A stretch of DNA of 64,000 bases from Coriobacteriaceae bacterium (GTDB taxonomy: Bacteria > Actinomycetota > Coriobacteriia > Coriobacteriales > Coriobacteriaceae): NCBI GenBank assembly GCA_902835305.1, contig CADFMD010000007.1:69394-133393 (forward strand), written 5' to 3'. The notes below the pieces were generated by a model, which worked only from the letters and a program-made list of their open reading frames with translations, made no database searches and was not told the origin of the DNA. The position numbers were made by a program, and so were the translations under genes. Each line of letters starts with the position of its first letter. Position 1 is the stretch's first letter. This document shows positions 52,254 through 60,450 of this stretch, piece after piece.

Positions 52254-54881
52254 ATGAGAATCGATAAGCTAGCAATGACGTCGCGCGAGGCGCTGCAGAC
52301 CGCCATGAGCACGGCTGCCGATGCACAGGCCGGCGCGGTGGAGCCGATCCACCTGCTGTCTGCCCTGCTCGGTGCCGGCGAGCGCAATATCTCCGTGATC
52401 ATCGAGCGCATCGGTGCCGACCCGGCTCAGCTCGCACGCTCCACACAAGATGCCATCGACCATGCGCCCAAGGTGTCGGGCGAGGGTCAGCAGATGGGCC
52501 TGTCCAACGAGCTCGTTCGCGTGATCGAGAAGGCCGAGAAAAAGGCCACCAAGATGGGCGACAGCTTTGTGGTGACCGAGCATCTGCTGATGGCACTTGC
52601 CGAGGACAAGGGTGAGGCGGGTCGCGTGCTGCGTGACGCCGGCGTGACCAAGGAGCGCATCGAGCAAGTCTACGAGGAACTGCGCGGCGATGACCGCGTG
52701 ACGTCTGCCGAGGACAAGACGCAGTTTGAGGCGTTGGAGCAGTACGGTCGCAACATCTGCGATCTGGCTCGCGCCGGCAAGCTCGACCCGGTCATCGGCC
52801 GTACCGACGAGATCCGTCGTACTATTCAGGTTCTGTCCCGCCGCACCAAGAACAACCCCGTGCTTATCGGCGAGCCGGGCGTCGGCAAGACGGCCATCGT
52901 CGAGGGCATTGCTCAGCGAATCGTGGCCGGCGACGTACCGAGCACCCTGCGCGACCGCGACCTCATCGAGCTCGACATGAGCGCGCTGGTCGCCGGCGCC
53001 AAGTATCGCGGCGAGTTCGAGGACCGCTTGAAGGCCGTGCTCAAGGAAGTGCAAAAGGCGCAAGGCAAGGTCATCCTGTTCATCGATGAGCTCCACACCA
53101 TCGTGGGCGCGGGTGCCACCGAGGGCTCCATGGATGCCGGCAACATCCTCAAGCCGGCGCTCGCCCGTGGCGACTTGCACGCAATCGGCGCGACTACGCT
53201 CGACGAGTACCGCAAGTACATCGAGAAGGACGCGGCACTCGCCCGTCGTTTCCAGACCGTGATGGTCAGCGAGCCTACCGTCGAGGACACCATTTCAATC
53301 CTGCGTGGCCTCAAGGAGAAGTACGAGATCTTCCACGGCGTGCATATCACCGATAGTGCGCTCGTGGCAGCTGCCGACCTCTCCGATCGCTATATCGCCG
53401 ACCGCTTCCTGCCCGACAAGGCCATCGACCTGGTCGATGAGGCGGCAAGCCGCTTGCGCATGGAGCTCGACAGCATGCCGGTCGAGATCGACGCCACCAC
53501 GCGTCAGCTCACCCAGCTGCAGATCGAGGAACAGGCGCTCATGAAAGAGACCGACGACGCCTCTAAGGAGCGTTTGGAGGCTCTGCGCCAAGAGATTGCC
53601 GAAGTCCAGGAAAAGCTCAACGTGCAAAAGGCCGGCTGGCTCAACCAAAAGAACGCCATCGACCACGTGCAGGAGCTTAAGGGCCAGCTTGACGCGGCCA
53701 AGAGCGAAGAGGAGCGCGCGACGCGCAACGGCGATCTGGGCCGTGCGTCCGAGCTTCGCTATTCTGTGATCCCGGGTCTGCAGCAGCAGATTCAGGATTC
53801 CGAGGCTGCGCTCGAGGCGCAAAAGCAGCAGGACGGCGAGGGCCTCAACGAACAGGTGACCTCCGACGAGATCGCCGAGGTCGTGAGCGCCTGGACCGGT
53901 GTGCCCGTGTCCAAGATGATGCAGGGCGAGCTCGACAAGTTGAAGGGCTTGGAGGGCGAGCTGCATAAGCGCGTTATCGGTCAGGACGAGGCCGTCTCCG
54001 CTGTAGCCGCGGCCGTGCGTCGCAGCCGTGCGGGTCTCTCCGACCCAGACAAGCCCATCGGCAGCTTCTTCTTCCTGGGCCCCACCGGCGTAGGCAAGAC
54101 CGAGCTCGCCAAGGCGCTGGCCGAGTGCCTGTTCGATGACGAGCGCGCGCTCGTGCGTATCGACATGTCCGAGTATATGGAGAAGTTCAGCGTCCAGCGT
54201 CTGATCGGTGCGCCCCCGGGATACGTGGGCTATGACGAGGGCGGCCAGCTCACCGAGGCCGTGCGCCGTCGTCCCTACTCCGTGATCTTGCTCGACGAGA
54301 TGGAGAAGGCTCATCCGGATGTCTTTAACGTGCTGCTGCAGGTGCTCGACGACGGCCGTTTGACCGACGGTCAGGGTCGCCAAGTGTCCTTCAAGAACAC
54401 GATTATCATCATGACGTCCAACGTGGGCTCCAAGGCTATCGCCGATCTGTCCGGCAAGGACGAGGAGGAGATGCGCCATCAGGTCGACGCCGCCATGGCT
54501 CAGACCTTCCGCCCCGAGTTCCTCAACCGTATCGACGATATCGTGGTGTTCCATCCGCTCGGCATGGCGCAGATCGAGAAGATCGTCGACATCCAGCTTG
54601 CCGACGTCCGCGCGCGTCTGGCCAAGGAGCGCATGACGCTTGCCATCACCCCGGCGGCCAAGCAGATGCTCGCCGTGGGTGGCCTGGACCCCGTGTTCGG
54701 TGCCCGTCCGCTCAAGCGCCTGGTCCAGCGCGAGGTCGTGGACGCCATCGCCGCCGCCATCATCGACGGTACGGTGCGCGAGGGCGATCAGGTGACGGTC
54801 GATGCCGACAAGGACGGCGGCTTTACCGTCGTGTGCGACAACACGCCGTCTGCTACCTACGAGGTCCCCGACGCCGAGTAG
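52254..54881 (+). CDS. clpB: ATP-dependent disaggregase ClpB
   Basis: An 875-residue Hsp100 chaperone. N domain (1-145), first AAA+ (Walker A GEPGVGKTAIVEG near 205, Walker B VILFIDELHT), the long coiled-coil M domain (about 400-530), and second AAA+ (GPTGVGKTELAKAL near 605, Walker B VILLDEMEKAHPDV) are all intact. The M domain marks it as ClpB rather than ClpC. It works with DnaK to resolve aggregates and shares its upstream box with dnaK. Confidence 0.97.
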   Translation: MRIDKLAMTSREALQTAMSTAADAQAGAVEPIHLLSALLGAGERNISVIIERIGADPAQLARSTQDAIDHAPKVSGEGQQMGLSNELVRVIEKAEKKATKMGDSFVVTEHLLMALAEDKGEAGRVLRDAGVTKERIEQVYEELRGDDRVTSAEDKTQFEALEQYGRNICDLARAGKLDPVIGRTDEIRRTIQVLSRRTKNNPVLIGEPGVGKTAIVEGIAQRIVAGDVPSTLRDRDLIELDMSALVAGAKYRGEFEDRLKAVLKEVQKAQGKVILFIDELHTIVGAGATEGSMDAGNILKPALARGDLHAIGATTLDEYRKYIEKDAALARRFQTVMVSEPTVEDTISILRGLKEKYEIFHGVHITDSALVAAADLSDRYIADRFLPDKAIDLVDEAASRLRMELDSMPVEIDATTRQLTQLQIEEQALMKETDDASKERLEALRQEIAEVQEKLNVQKAGWLNQKNAIDHVQELKGQLDAAKSEEERATRNGDLGRASELRYSVIPGLQQQIQDSEAALEAQKQQDGEGLNEQVTSDEIAEVVSAWTGVPVSKMMQGELDKLKGLEGELHKRVIGQDEAVSAVAAAVRRSRAGLSDPDKPIGSFFFLGPTGVGKTELAKALAECLFDDERALVRIDMSEYMEKFSVQRLIGAPPGYVGYDEGGQLTEAVRRRPYSVILLDEMEKAHPDVFNVLLQVLDDGRLTDGQGRQVSFKNTIIIMTSNVGSKAIADLSGKDEEEMRHQVDAAMAQTFRPEFLNRIDDIVVFHPLGMAQIEKIVDIQLADVRARLAKERMTLAITPAAKQMLAVGGLDPVFGARPLKRLVQREVVDAIAAAIIDGTVREGDQVTVDADKDGGFTVVCDNTPSATYEVPDAE

Positions 54882-54926
54882 ATTTATGGGACATGCCTTA
54901 AAATCTGCCAGCCGTCTCTAAACGCC

Positions 54927-54964
54927 AAGGGCGGCGGATCCAATTGGGTCCGCCGCCCTTTTTC
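54927..54964 (+). terminator. Terminator of clpB
   Basis: AAGGGCGGCGGA pairs with TCCGCCGCCCTT and is followed by a T run. Confidence 0.9.
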
Positions 54965-55015
54965 GTGCGACAATCGATAATGTTGAACACGATTGCATGG
55001 CAAGGAGATATGCAG

Positions 55016-55210
55016 ATGATAGACAAGAACAAGACGAATGCGCCGGTCGCCAACGCCGCGCCGGCCGCACCCAAGCCTGCACCCAAGCCTGTGCCCAAGC
55101 CGCGCGACCCCTACATCCGTGCCGAGAACGAGGATGACGACGGCTACGATCCTTATAGCGATCGTCGCCCCGAGCGCGAGCCCCTCTTCGAAGCCGACCC
55201 CTGGCGTTAA
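55016..55210 (+). CDS. Small proline-rich acidic protein
   Basis: A 64-residue hydrophilic protein. Residues about 8-33 are Ala/Pro/Lys-rich with a repeated PKPxPKP pattern, and the C-terminal part is acidic with Tyr-Asp repeats. Probably disordered. The ATG at 55016 has AAGGAG at eight-base spacing, while the ATG at 55010 is only two bases away from it. A real gene is supported by the ribosome site and by conserved-looking composition only. Confidence 0.5.
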   Translation: MIDKNKTNAPVANAAPAAPKPAPKPVPKPRDPYIRAENEDDDGYDPYSDRRPEREPLFEADPWR

Positions 55211-55350
55211 GTAGCTCATTTGGGACGGGGCTTTTTTAGCTACTTTGTTTTCGGCTAGAGGCGTTCATGCCTGCCCCCCTCGGCCGCTCGATATCCTCCG
55301 GGAGGGGCCACTAATAGAAAACTTGCTTATCCATTAATCAAGATACGCAT

Positions 55351-55410
55351 AATCTTGCTCTCCTGCTAATCAAGAATCGTTATAATCTTGATTAGCAGGA
55401 GAGCAAGATT
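55351..55410. promoter_or_regulatory. Perfect 25-bp inverted repeat upstream of the second ATPase
   Basis: Arms at 55351-55375 and 55386-55410 are perfect complements with a ten-base loop. The arms begin AATCTTGCTCTCC. An extra CAAGAT (55339-55344) upstream pairs with the left arm's ATCTTG. The right arm ends at the ribosome site (GGAG 55411-55414), so the leader RNA would fold into a strong hairpin at the start of translation, and the DNA could be an operator. Confidence 0.7.
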
Positions 55411-55418
55411 GGAGAATT

Positions 55419-56771
55419 ATGGCATTCAACGACTTGGTGGCTCAAAAAATAAAGGACTTTGAGCAACAGGGGATTCCGCAGGTCTTTGAGCGCGACCTTG
55501 ATCTGGGCAACCCGCAGGAGCCAAAGCGCGACAACATCGTATATGTGATTGTGGGCGCCCGTCGTTGTGGAAAGACGTATCGCCTGTATCAGGAGATACG
55601 GCGGCTTCAGGGCCAAGGCGTCGAGCTTGACCGGATGCTATATTTCAATTTTGAGGATGAGCGCTTGCGTCCGTATGAGCCATCGCTACTAGCGGACGTG
55701 CTCGATACATTCTATGCACTATATCCTGCTGCTCGAGGCGAGGGCGCCTACCTTTTCTTTGACGAGATCCAGGAAATACCCGAATGGGGTGCGTTTCTGC
55801 GACGCGTGGTCGATACGGAGAAGGCGACCGTTTACGTGACGGGATCTTCTTTTAAGATGCTGTCCTCAGAACTTAAGAGCGAGTTCAGGGGCCGTTCTCT
55901 TGTGCGAGAGCTTTTTCCGTTGAGTTTTTCGGAATACGTCCGATATAAGACGGGGAGCGTTCCTGAGCCGGATGCACCCTTTTCATCGAGCGATGCAGCA
56001 CTGCTTCGACATCATCTGATCGGATATCTCGAGCGAGGGGGATTCATCGCGACACTTGAGCAGACGCCCGCAGACGCGATTCAGCTGCTACAGGAATATG
56101 CGTCGCGAACGGTCGCCATGGACGTCGTTGAACGTTACGACGTCAAGAACCCCCGTTTGGCCTCGCTGTTTCTGGCGCGGTGCATGGCATCTTCGGGACG
56201 AGAGCTGTCAGTGAACAAAGTGTACAACGAGTTCAAGAGCAGACAGATATCCGTCAGTCGAAATACGCTCAGCGACTTACTTGAGTATTACGAGGACGCC
56301 TACCTGCTGTTTTCGGTGCCGGAGTTCACGCGTTCGCTTGCAAATAATACGCGGTCTGCGTCTAAGGTCTACGCCGTCGATCCTGCGATGTTCGGAGCGT
56401 TCTCCCCCGCATCGGCATTGGATCATGGTCAGAGGCTCGAGACCGCGGTGTTCAATGCGCTCAGAAGAAGGACCCCCGCCGTGCGGCCCGGTTCGGTTTG
56501 CCGCCTGCTGATTAAAGATAAGAATAAAAGCCATGAGGTGGACTTTGTGGCTGGGGATGCACTGCTCATGCAGGCTTACGGCCTGATTCAGGTAAGTGTG
56601 GATATGACAAGCGAGAAAACGCGCGAGCGCGAAATTGCCGCGCTCGATGCCGCGATGGCCCAGTTTGATCTTGGCGAGTCGGTAATCGTTACCATGGATG
56701 AGCAGGCCGATATTCCATGCAAACACGGCGTGGTACATGCTGTGCCCGCATGGAAGTGGCTCCTTTCCTAA
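55419..56771 (+). CDS. AAA ATPase with DUF4143 domain (second copy)
   Basis: A 450-residue relative of the 16315-17580 ATPase type. The P-loop is GARRCGKTYR (near residue 48), Walker B FFDEIQEIPEW (near 108), and TGSSFKML the sensor. DUF4143 follows with KVYAVDPAMFG, and the C-terminus carries HEVDFVAGD and a late VSVDM, a nuclease-like core. It is divergent in sequence from the first copy and is AT-richer than its neighbours. Such genes move readily between gut bacteria. Function unknown. Confidence 0.8.
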   Translation: MAFNDLVAQKIKDFEQQGIPQVFERDLDLGNPQEPKRDNIVYVIVGARRCGKTYRLYQEIRRLQGQGVELDRMLYFNFEDERLRPYEPSLLADVLDTFYALYPAARGEGAYLFFDEIQEIPEWGAFLRRVVDTEKATVYVTGSSFKMLSSELKSEFRGRSLVRELFPLSFSEYVRYKTGSVPEPDAPFSSSDAALLRHHLIGYLERGGFIATLEQTPADAIQLLQEYASRTVAMDVVERYDVKNPRLASLFLARCMASSGRELSVNKVYNEFKSRQISVSRNTLSDLLEYYEDAYLLFSVPEFTRSLANNTRSASKVYAVDPAMFGAFSPASALDHGQRLETAVFNALRRRTPAVRPGSVCRLLIKDKNKSHEVDFVAGDALLMQAYGLIQVSVDMTSEKTREREIAALDAAMAQFDLGESVIVTMDEQADIPCKHGVVHAVPAWKWLLS

Positions 56772-56815
56772 TCGTCTATGGATTTGCGAGGCCAGGACTC
56801 AGGTGTCATGGTCCG

Positions 56816-58297
56816 CTAGTCCTGGGCCTTGATGCTCGGCAGGAGAATCTGGGCGAGGTAGTCGGTCTCGAGTTTGGTCGCAGCGTCGGCCTTGCCGTCT
56901 TTGCCGACCAGTACGTTCTTGATCTGGCTATAGGTGTAGCGGTTGCCGGTCGTGAGCTCGACAAGCTCAATGGCCGAGTCCATAGGGTAGGTCGACACGG
57001 GATTCTGCGTCCGTCCGTTGATGGTCTGGGGCACCACGTACGGATAGACGGGACCGCTGGCGTAGACGGTATAACCGTTGCCTAGGTTGGCCGCACCCAA
57101 AACCGTATCGCCCTCATCGGGCGTAAAGCTCTCGCCCTCGCGCACTGCGACGAGCGTCACAATCGGTGTATCGCTGTCGCCGGCAAGATAGATGCATAGC
57201 GTGCTGCCATTTTGCCAAGTCTCGACCTTGCCGTACCACTCGACGGGGATATCGAGCTGGTAGAGGTCGGTTGCCTTGTGGCGGGCGTCGGCATCACGGG
57301 CCGCCTGTGCCTTTTGCGCGCTCACGGCATTGACGGCGGCGCCGCGCCGCGCGGTTGCCGCCTGCTGGAGCACCTTGGCGGTGGCGGCGGAGCTCGCGCC
57401 TCCCTCCTCGGCATATTTGGCGGCGGCATCGATCTGGTCGTCAGTCACCGTGTCGGCCGAAGGCACCTTGAGCTTAAAGGCGGCCTGGCTGCTTAGGTCC
57501 TGTCCGTCGCTCTTGATCGTGACCTGCGCCTTGGTGGTCGGGACGGTATAGATGGTGCCGTCGGCCGCGATGGGAGAGGCAGCGATGGAGAGCGTGTAAT
57601 CGCCGGGCAGCAGTTTGATGCCGCGGCCGTGCTCGTCAACATAGAGCGTTTCGCTCACGGATGAGCCATCAGCGTCCTGACCGCTCACCTGTACGGGAAT
57701 CTTAGAGCTGGTGGAACAGTCGAGGCCCGCGGCATGCACGCCAATCTGCACCGACATCATCGTGTGGGCATTGGCGGCGACAGCGGCAGCCTGCTCTTGC
57801 TGATATCCGTTCCAGGCAGCATAGCCTGCACCGCCGGCGACGAGCGCGACGGCCACGACACCGGCGACCATCAGATTGCGGCGCTTGGGCGACATCTTGC
57901 GATGGCGGACCTCGGCTTCGTGTGCCGAGGGAACGGACGGCAGGGGAATATCGCCCATGGCGATGGTCTCATCCACGGCTGGTGCGGAACCCAGGCCAGG
58001 AAGCTCGCGAGTCAGCGAATCTTCGGCCGGTAAGCTGTCGAGCAAGACGGTTTCCTCGCCCGTGTCGGATTCGGGCTGGTCGTCGGCCTCGCTATCGTCC
58101 TCTTCGGCTTCGTCAGGAGCGTCTTTGGCGTCGCCGCCTTCGTCCTCAGTGTCTTCGTGCACCTCGTCTTGCGCGTCGACGACCGAATCGCTAAACGAGA
58201 GCTCGTCTAGCGCGATCCGGTCAAGGCTCTCCAGGGCTTCGGCACATGCTTCCGCATCCTGGGCCGCATCCTCGCGGCCATACGTCTCATCGCTCAT
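56816..58297 (-). CDS. Acidic-tailed membrane-anchored protein
   Basis: A 493-residue protein with an N-terminal cytoplasmic region of about 135 residues that is extremely acidic (Asp/Glu/Ser), a basic RHRKMSPKRR stop, one transmembrane helix (about 147-170), and an extracytoplasmic part of about 320 residues. The first piece of the latter is Ig-like (residues about 180-290), and a coiled Ala-rich segment and a C-terminal beta domain follow. The ATG at 58297 follows GGGGGA. Organisation recalls sensor or anti-sigma-like proteins, but no such domain is recognised. Confidence 0.65.
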   Translation of the reverse strand: MSDETYGREDAAQDAEACAEALESLDRIALDELSFSDSVVDAQDEVHEDTEDEGGDAKDAPDEAEEDDSEADDQPESDTGEETVLLDSLPAEDSLTRELPGLGSAPAVDETIAMGDIPLPSVPSAHEAEVRHRKMSPKRRNLMVAGVVAVALVAGGAGYAAWNGYQQEQAAAVAANAHTMMSVQIGVHAAGLDCSTSSKIPVQVSGQDADGSSVSETLYVDEHGRGIKLLPGDYTLSIAASPIAADGTIYTVPTTKAQVTIKSDGQDLSSQAAFKLKVPSADTVTDDQIDAAAKYAEEGGASSAATAKVLQQAATARRGAAVNAVSAQKAQAARDADARHKATDLYQLDIPVEWYGKVETWQNGSTLCIYLAGDSDTPIVTLVAVREGESFTPDEGDTVLGAANLGNGYTVYASGPVYPYVVPQTINGRTQNPVSTYPMDSAIELVELTTGNRYTYSQIKNVLVGKDGKADAATKLETDYLAQILLPSIKAQD

Positions 58298-58423
58298 ATA
58301 TCCCCCAATGCAATATCGGCTCAACACTGTACCCAAAAATGGAGCCATATAAAGCGCATACGAAATATAAGATCCGATTTAACCTGAGCGCATCGTTCGG
58401 CCGCATCCTCGCGGCAGCAAAAG

Positions 58424-58458
58424 GCCCCCGGAACGCGGACGAATCACATTCCGGGGGC
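58424..58458 (-). terminator. Terminator of the DUF5692 gene
   Basis: GCCCCCGGAA and TTCCGGGGGC arms are separated by 15 bases. On the minus strand CCTTTTGC follows. Confidence 0.75.
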
Positions 58459-58529
58459 TCTGCAATGCGTTGAGTTGCGCGGAGCCGGCTATGCTGCTTC
58501 ACATTCAAGCGGCGTTTGCGCCGGGCATG

Positions 58530-59537
58530 TTACTCGGCGTGCGCGTAATCAACCTTGGCGCGGCGAGCGGTAGCCTTCTCCCAATCGCTGGTGCCCTCAA
58601 AGACGTCCTGCTTGTAGGGATTGCGGCCGAGCTTCTTGGCACGGTAGACGATGTAGATGATCGCGGCGACGTTGGCGACCAGCGCGGCGATCGAGACCGC
58701 GGTAGCGGCGCCGGGGTCGAGCGTGGAGTGGGTCACAAAGATGGACTCCTCCTGGAAGTACGGGAATACCTGGGCAAACATGCACCAAATAGCCAGCGTA
58801 AAGGCACGGTTCTGGATCCAGCCGCCCTTGTTCCAGATAAAGGCGGCGACGGTGGGCGCCAGCAGCAGTGCAAAGCCGCAGAACCAGGAGTGGGTGGGCA
58901 AGCAGTTGTAGGTGTAGCAGAAGTTCCAGATATCGTAGGCGATGATGTAGACCCAGGTCATGTCGGGCCACAGCATGTCGGTCTTGTCCTCAGAGGCGTA
59001 GACACTCCACCAACCGGTCATGCAGAAGATGTTGATGATACCGGCGATGCCGTTGAACACGTTGTTCCAGCCGGCGAGCTGCGTGGCGCCCTCGGAGGTG
59101 ACCCAGGTGGACTCGCCCAGGACAAAGAAGTGATAGGCGCTCTCAAAGTCGGACACGACGGCGATCATGATGTTGATGGCGACGATCACAAACGGCCACG
59201 CGCGGAACCAATGCGCCTTGCCGATCTTGCCCCACTGGTACTTAATGGCAATGAAGCCCCAGCAACCGGCCAGCGCCGCGTATACCTTGGCGTAGTGGAA
59301 CCAGCTGTTCTGGTACACATGGGTGGGGTTGGTGAGCGCCCACTCGGCACCCTGTGAGACGCCGATGGCGATAGCGACGCAGTAGATGGTCATGGCCAGC
59401 GGAGCCACGCCAAAGATGATGGCCGCGCCCAGCTTGGTGCGGCGGCCGACCTCGTTGAGCACGATCAGGCCAATAAAGACCATGGCCCAGCCGGCCCAGT
59501 GGATAAGGGTATTGCTACCCCAAACATCGAACAGCAT
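58530..59537 (-). CDS. DUF5692 family membrane protein
   Basis: A 335-residue protein with about nine hydrophobic segments, rich in Trp and Tyr. It matches, from memory, the DUF5692 family of gut anaerobes. Conserved-looking blocks are WVYIIAYDIWNFCYTYNC, HSWFCGFALLL and WNKGGWIQNRA. Several Cys and Trp lie within membrane segments, but no haem or quinone motif is obvious. It follows the TetR gene by 63 bases on the same strand and is divergent from the flavin/Fe-S oxidoreductase, so it may be that enzyme's membrane partner. Confidence 0.65.
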   Translation of the reverse strand: MLFDVWGSNTLIHWAGWAMVFIGLIVLNEVGRRTKLGAAIIFGVAPLAMTIYCVAIAIGVSQGAEWALTNPTHVYQNSWFHYAKVYAALAGCWGFIAIKYQWGKIGKAHWFRAWPFVIVAINIMIAVVSDFESAYHFFVLGESTWVTSEGATQLAGWNNVFNGIAGIINIFCMTGWWSVYASEDKTDMLWPDMTWVYIIAYDIWNFCYTYNCLPTHSWFCGFALLLAPTVAAFIWNKGGWIQNRAFTLAIWCMFAQVFPYFQEESIFVTHSTLDPGAATAVSIAALVANVAAIIYIVYRAKKLGRNPYKQDVFEGTSDWEKATARRAKVDYAHAE

Positions 59538-59600
59538 GCTGCTCTCCTTTCACAAGCCCGCGGCCCCTCTTCTGATCGCGGGCAGTTTGGCCAAATGTCG

Positions 59601-60263
59601 TCAGTTCTGGGGCTTGCGCTCCTGATACTTGGCGGTATAGCCCTCGATATGGAGCGTCGAGGCGATGATTTCCTTGACTGTCTCGTCGGGCGCATCGGGG
59701 TGCGTGCGGATATACATCAGCAGCCCCATGATGAGGGTGTAGAACGTCTCGTAGACATGGTCGATGCGTAGCTCGTGATGGGCGACAAAATCCACCACGG
59801 TGGTATCGCAGATATACTGCGCCACGCGCTGGACCACGTTGTGCAAAAAGCCGCCGTAGAGCGCGCCGCTGCTCGAGGTGAGCGTGCTCGGCAACTCGTG
59901 GCCGCTCACGACCAGGCGCTTAAAGAGCGGAGCAACGGTGTCGAGTGCGCCTTCGATGTCGCCAACCGTGCGGCTGGCGTTCCACTGCTCGAGCTCGGCG
60001 ATAAAGCCGTCGATTGCCTCGTCCATAACGGCGGTGACGGCGGCATCCATATCGGCAAAGTAGTGGTAGAACAGCGAACGCGTGCAGCCAGCCCGCTTGG
60101 TCACGGCCGATACCGAAAGATGGGACACACCAAGCTCGGCGCTCACGGCGCGCACAGCGGCGAGGATCTCGCGACGGCGCTCGTCGCCCGTCAGGCGTTT
60201 TGCCGCGCTATCGGATGCGGGGACGGCATCGACCACAGAGATATCTGCTGCGTTGTTGCCCAT
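59601..60263 (-). CDS. TetR-family regulator
   Basis: A 220-residue repressor with the TetR HTH (about residues 30-75; VSHLSVSAVTKRAGCTRSLFYHYFAD) and a helical ligand domain. It starts at the edge of a gap with two TTGAC-N5-GTCAA dyads, which are probably its operators and control both its own operon (with the DUF5692 gene) and the divergent oxidoreductase gene. Confidence 0.85.
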   Translation of the reverse strand: MGNNAADISVVDAVPASDSAAKRLTGDERRREILAAVRAVSAELGVSHLSVSAVTKRAGCTRSLFYHYFADMDAAVTAVMDEAIDGFIAELEQWNASRTVGDIEGALDTVAPLFKRLVVSGHELPSTLTSSSGALYGGFLHNVVQRVAQYICDTTVVDFVAHHELRIDHVYETFYTLIMGLLMYIRTHPDAPDETVKEIIASTLHIEGYTAKYQERKPQN

Positions 60264-60317
60264 GTTTTGCCGCCTTTCATCCTCTTTTGCCTGACCGTTC
60301 GCCTAACAGTCTTGAAT

Positions 60318-60364
60318 ATTGTTGACGGTTCGTCAATACTGTTTTTGACACAATGTCAACAATA
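60318..60364. promoter_or_regulatory. Twin TTGAC-N5-GTCAA operators in the TetR divergon
   Basis: Dyads at 60322-60336 and 60345-60359 are spaced 23 bases centre to centre, about two helical turns. The outer bases extend the pair into ATTGTTGAC and GTCAACAAT, so the two sites also mirror each other. Typical for a TetR dimer pair. Confidence 0.75.
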
Positions 60365-60450
60365 GCGGGTGAACGGCATGGGGGCATGTCGAACCCGTAC
60401 AAAGAGGGGCGCCGCGGTCTCGCCGGGCTGTGGCAAGAGAAGGGACGACT

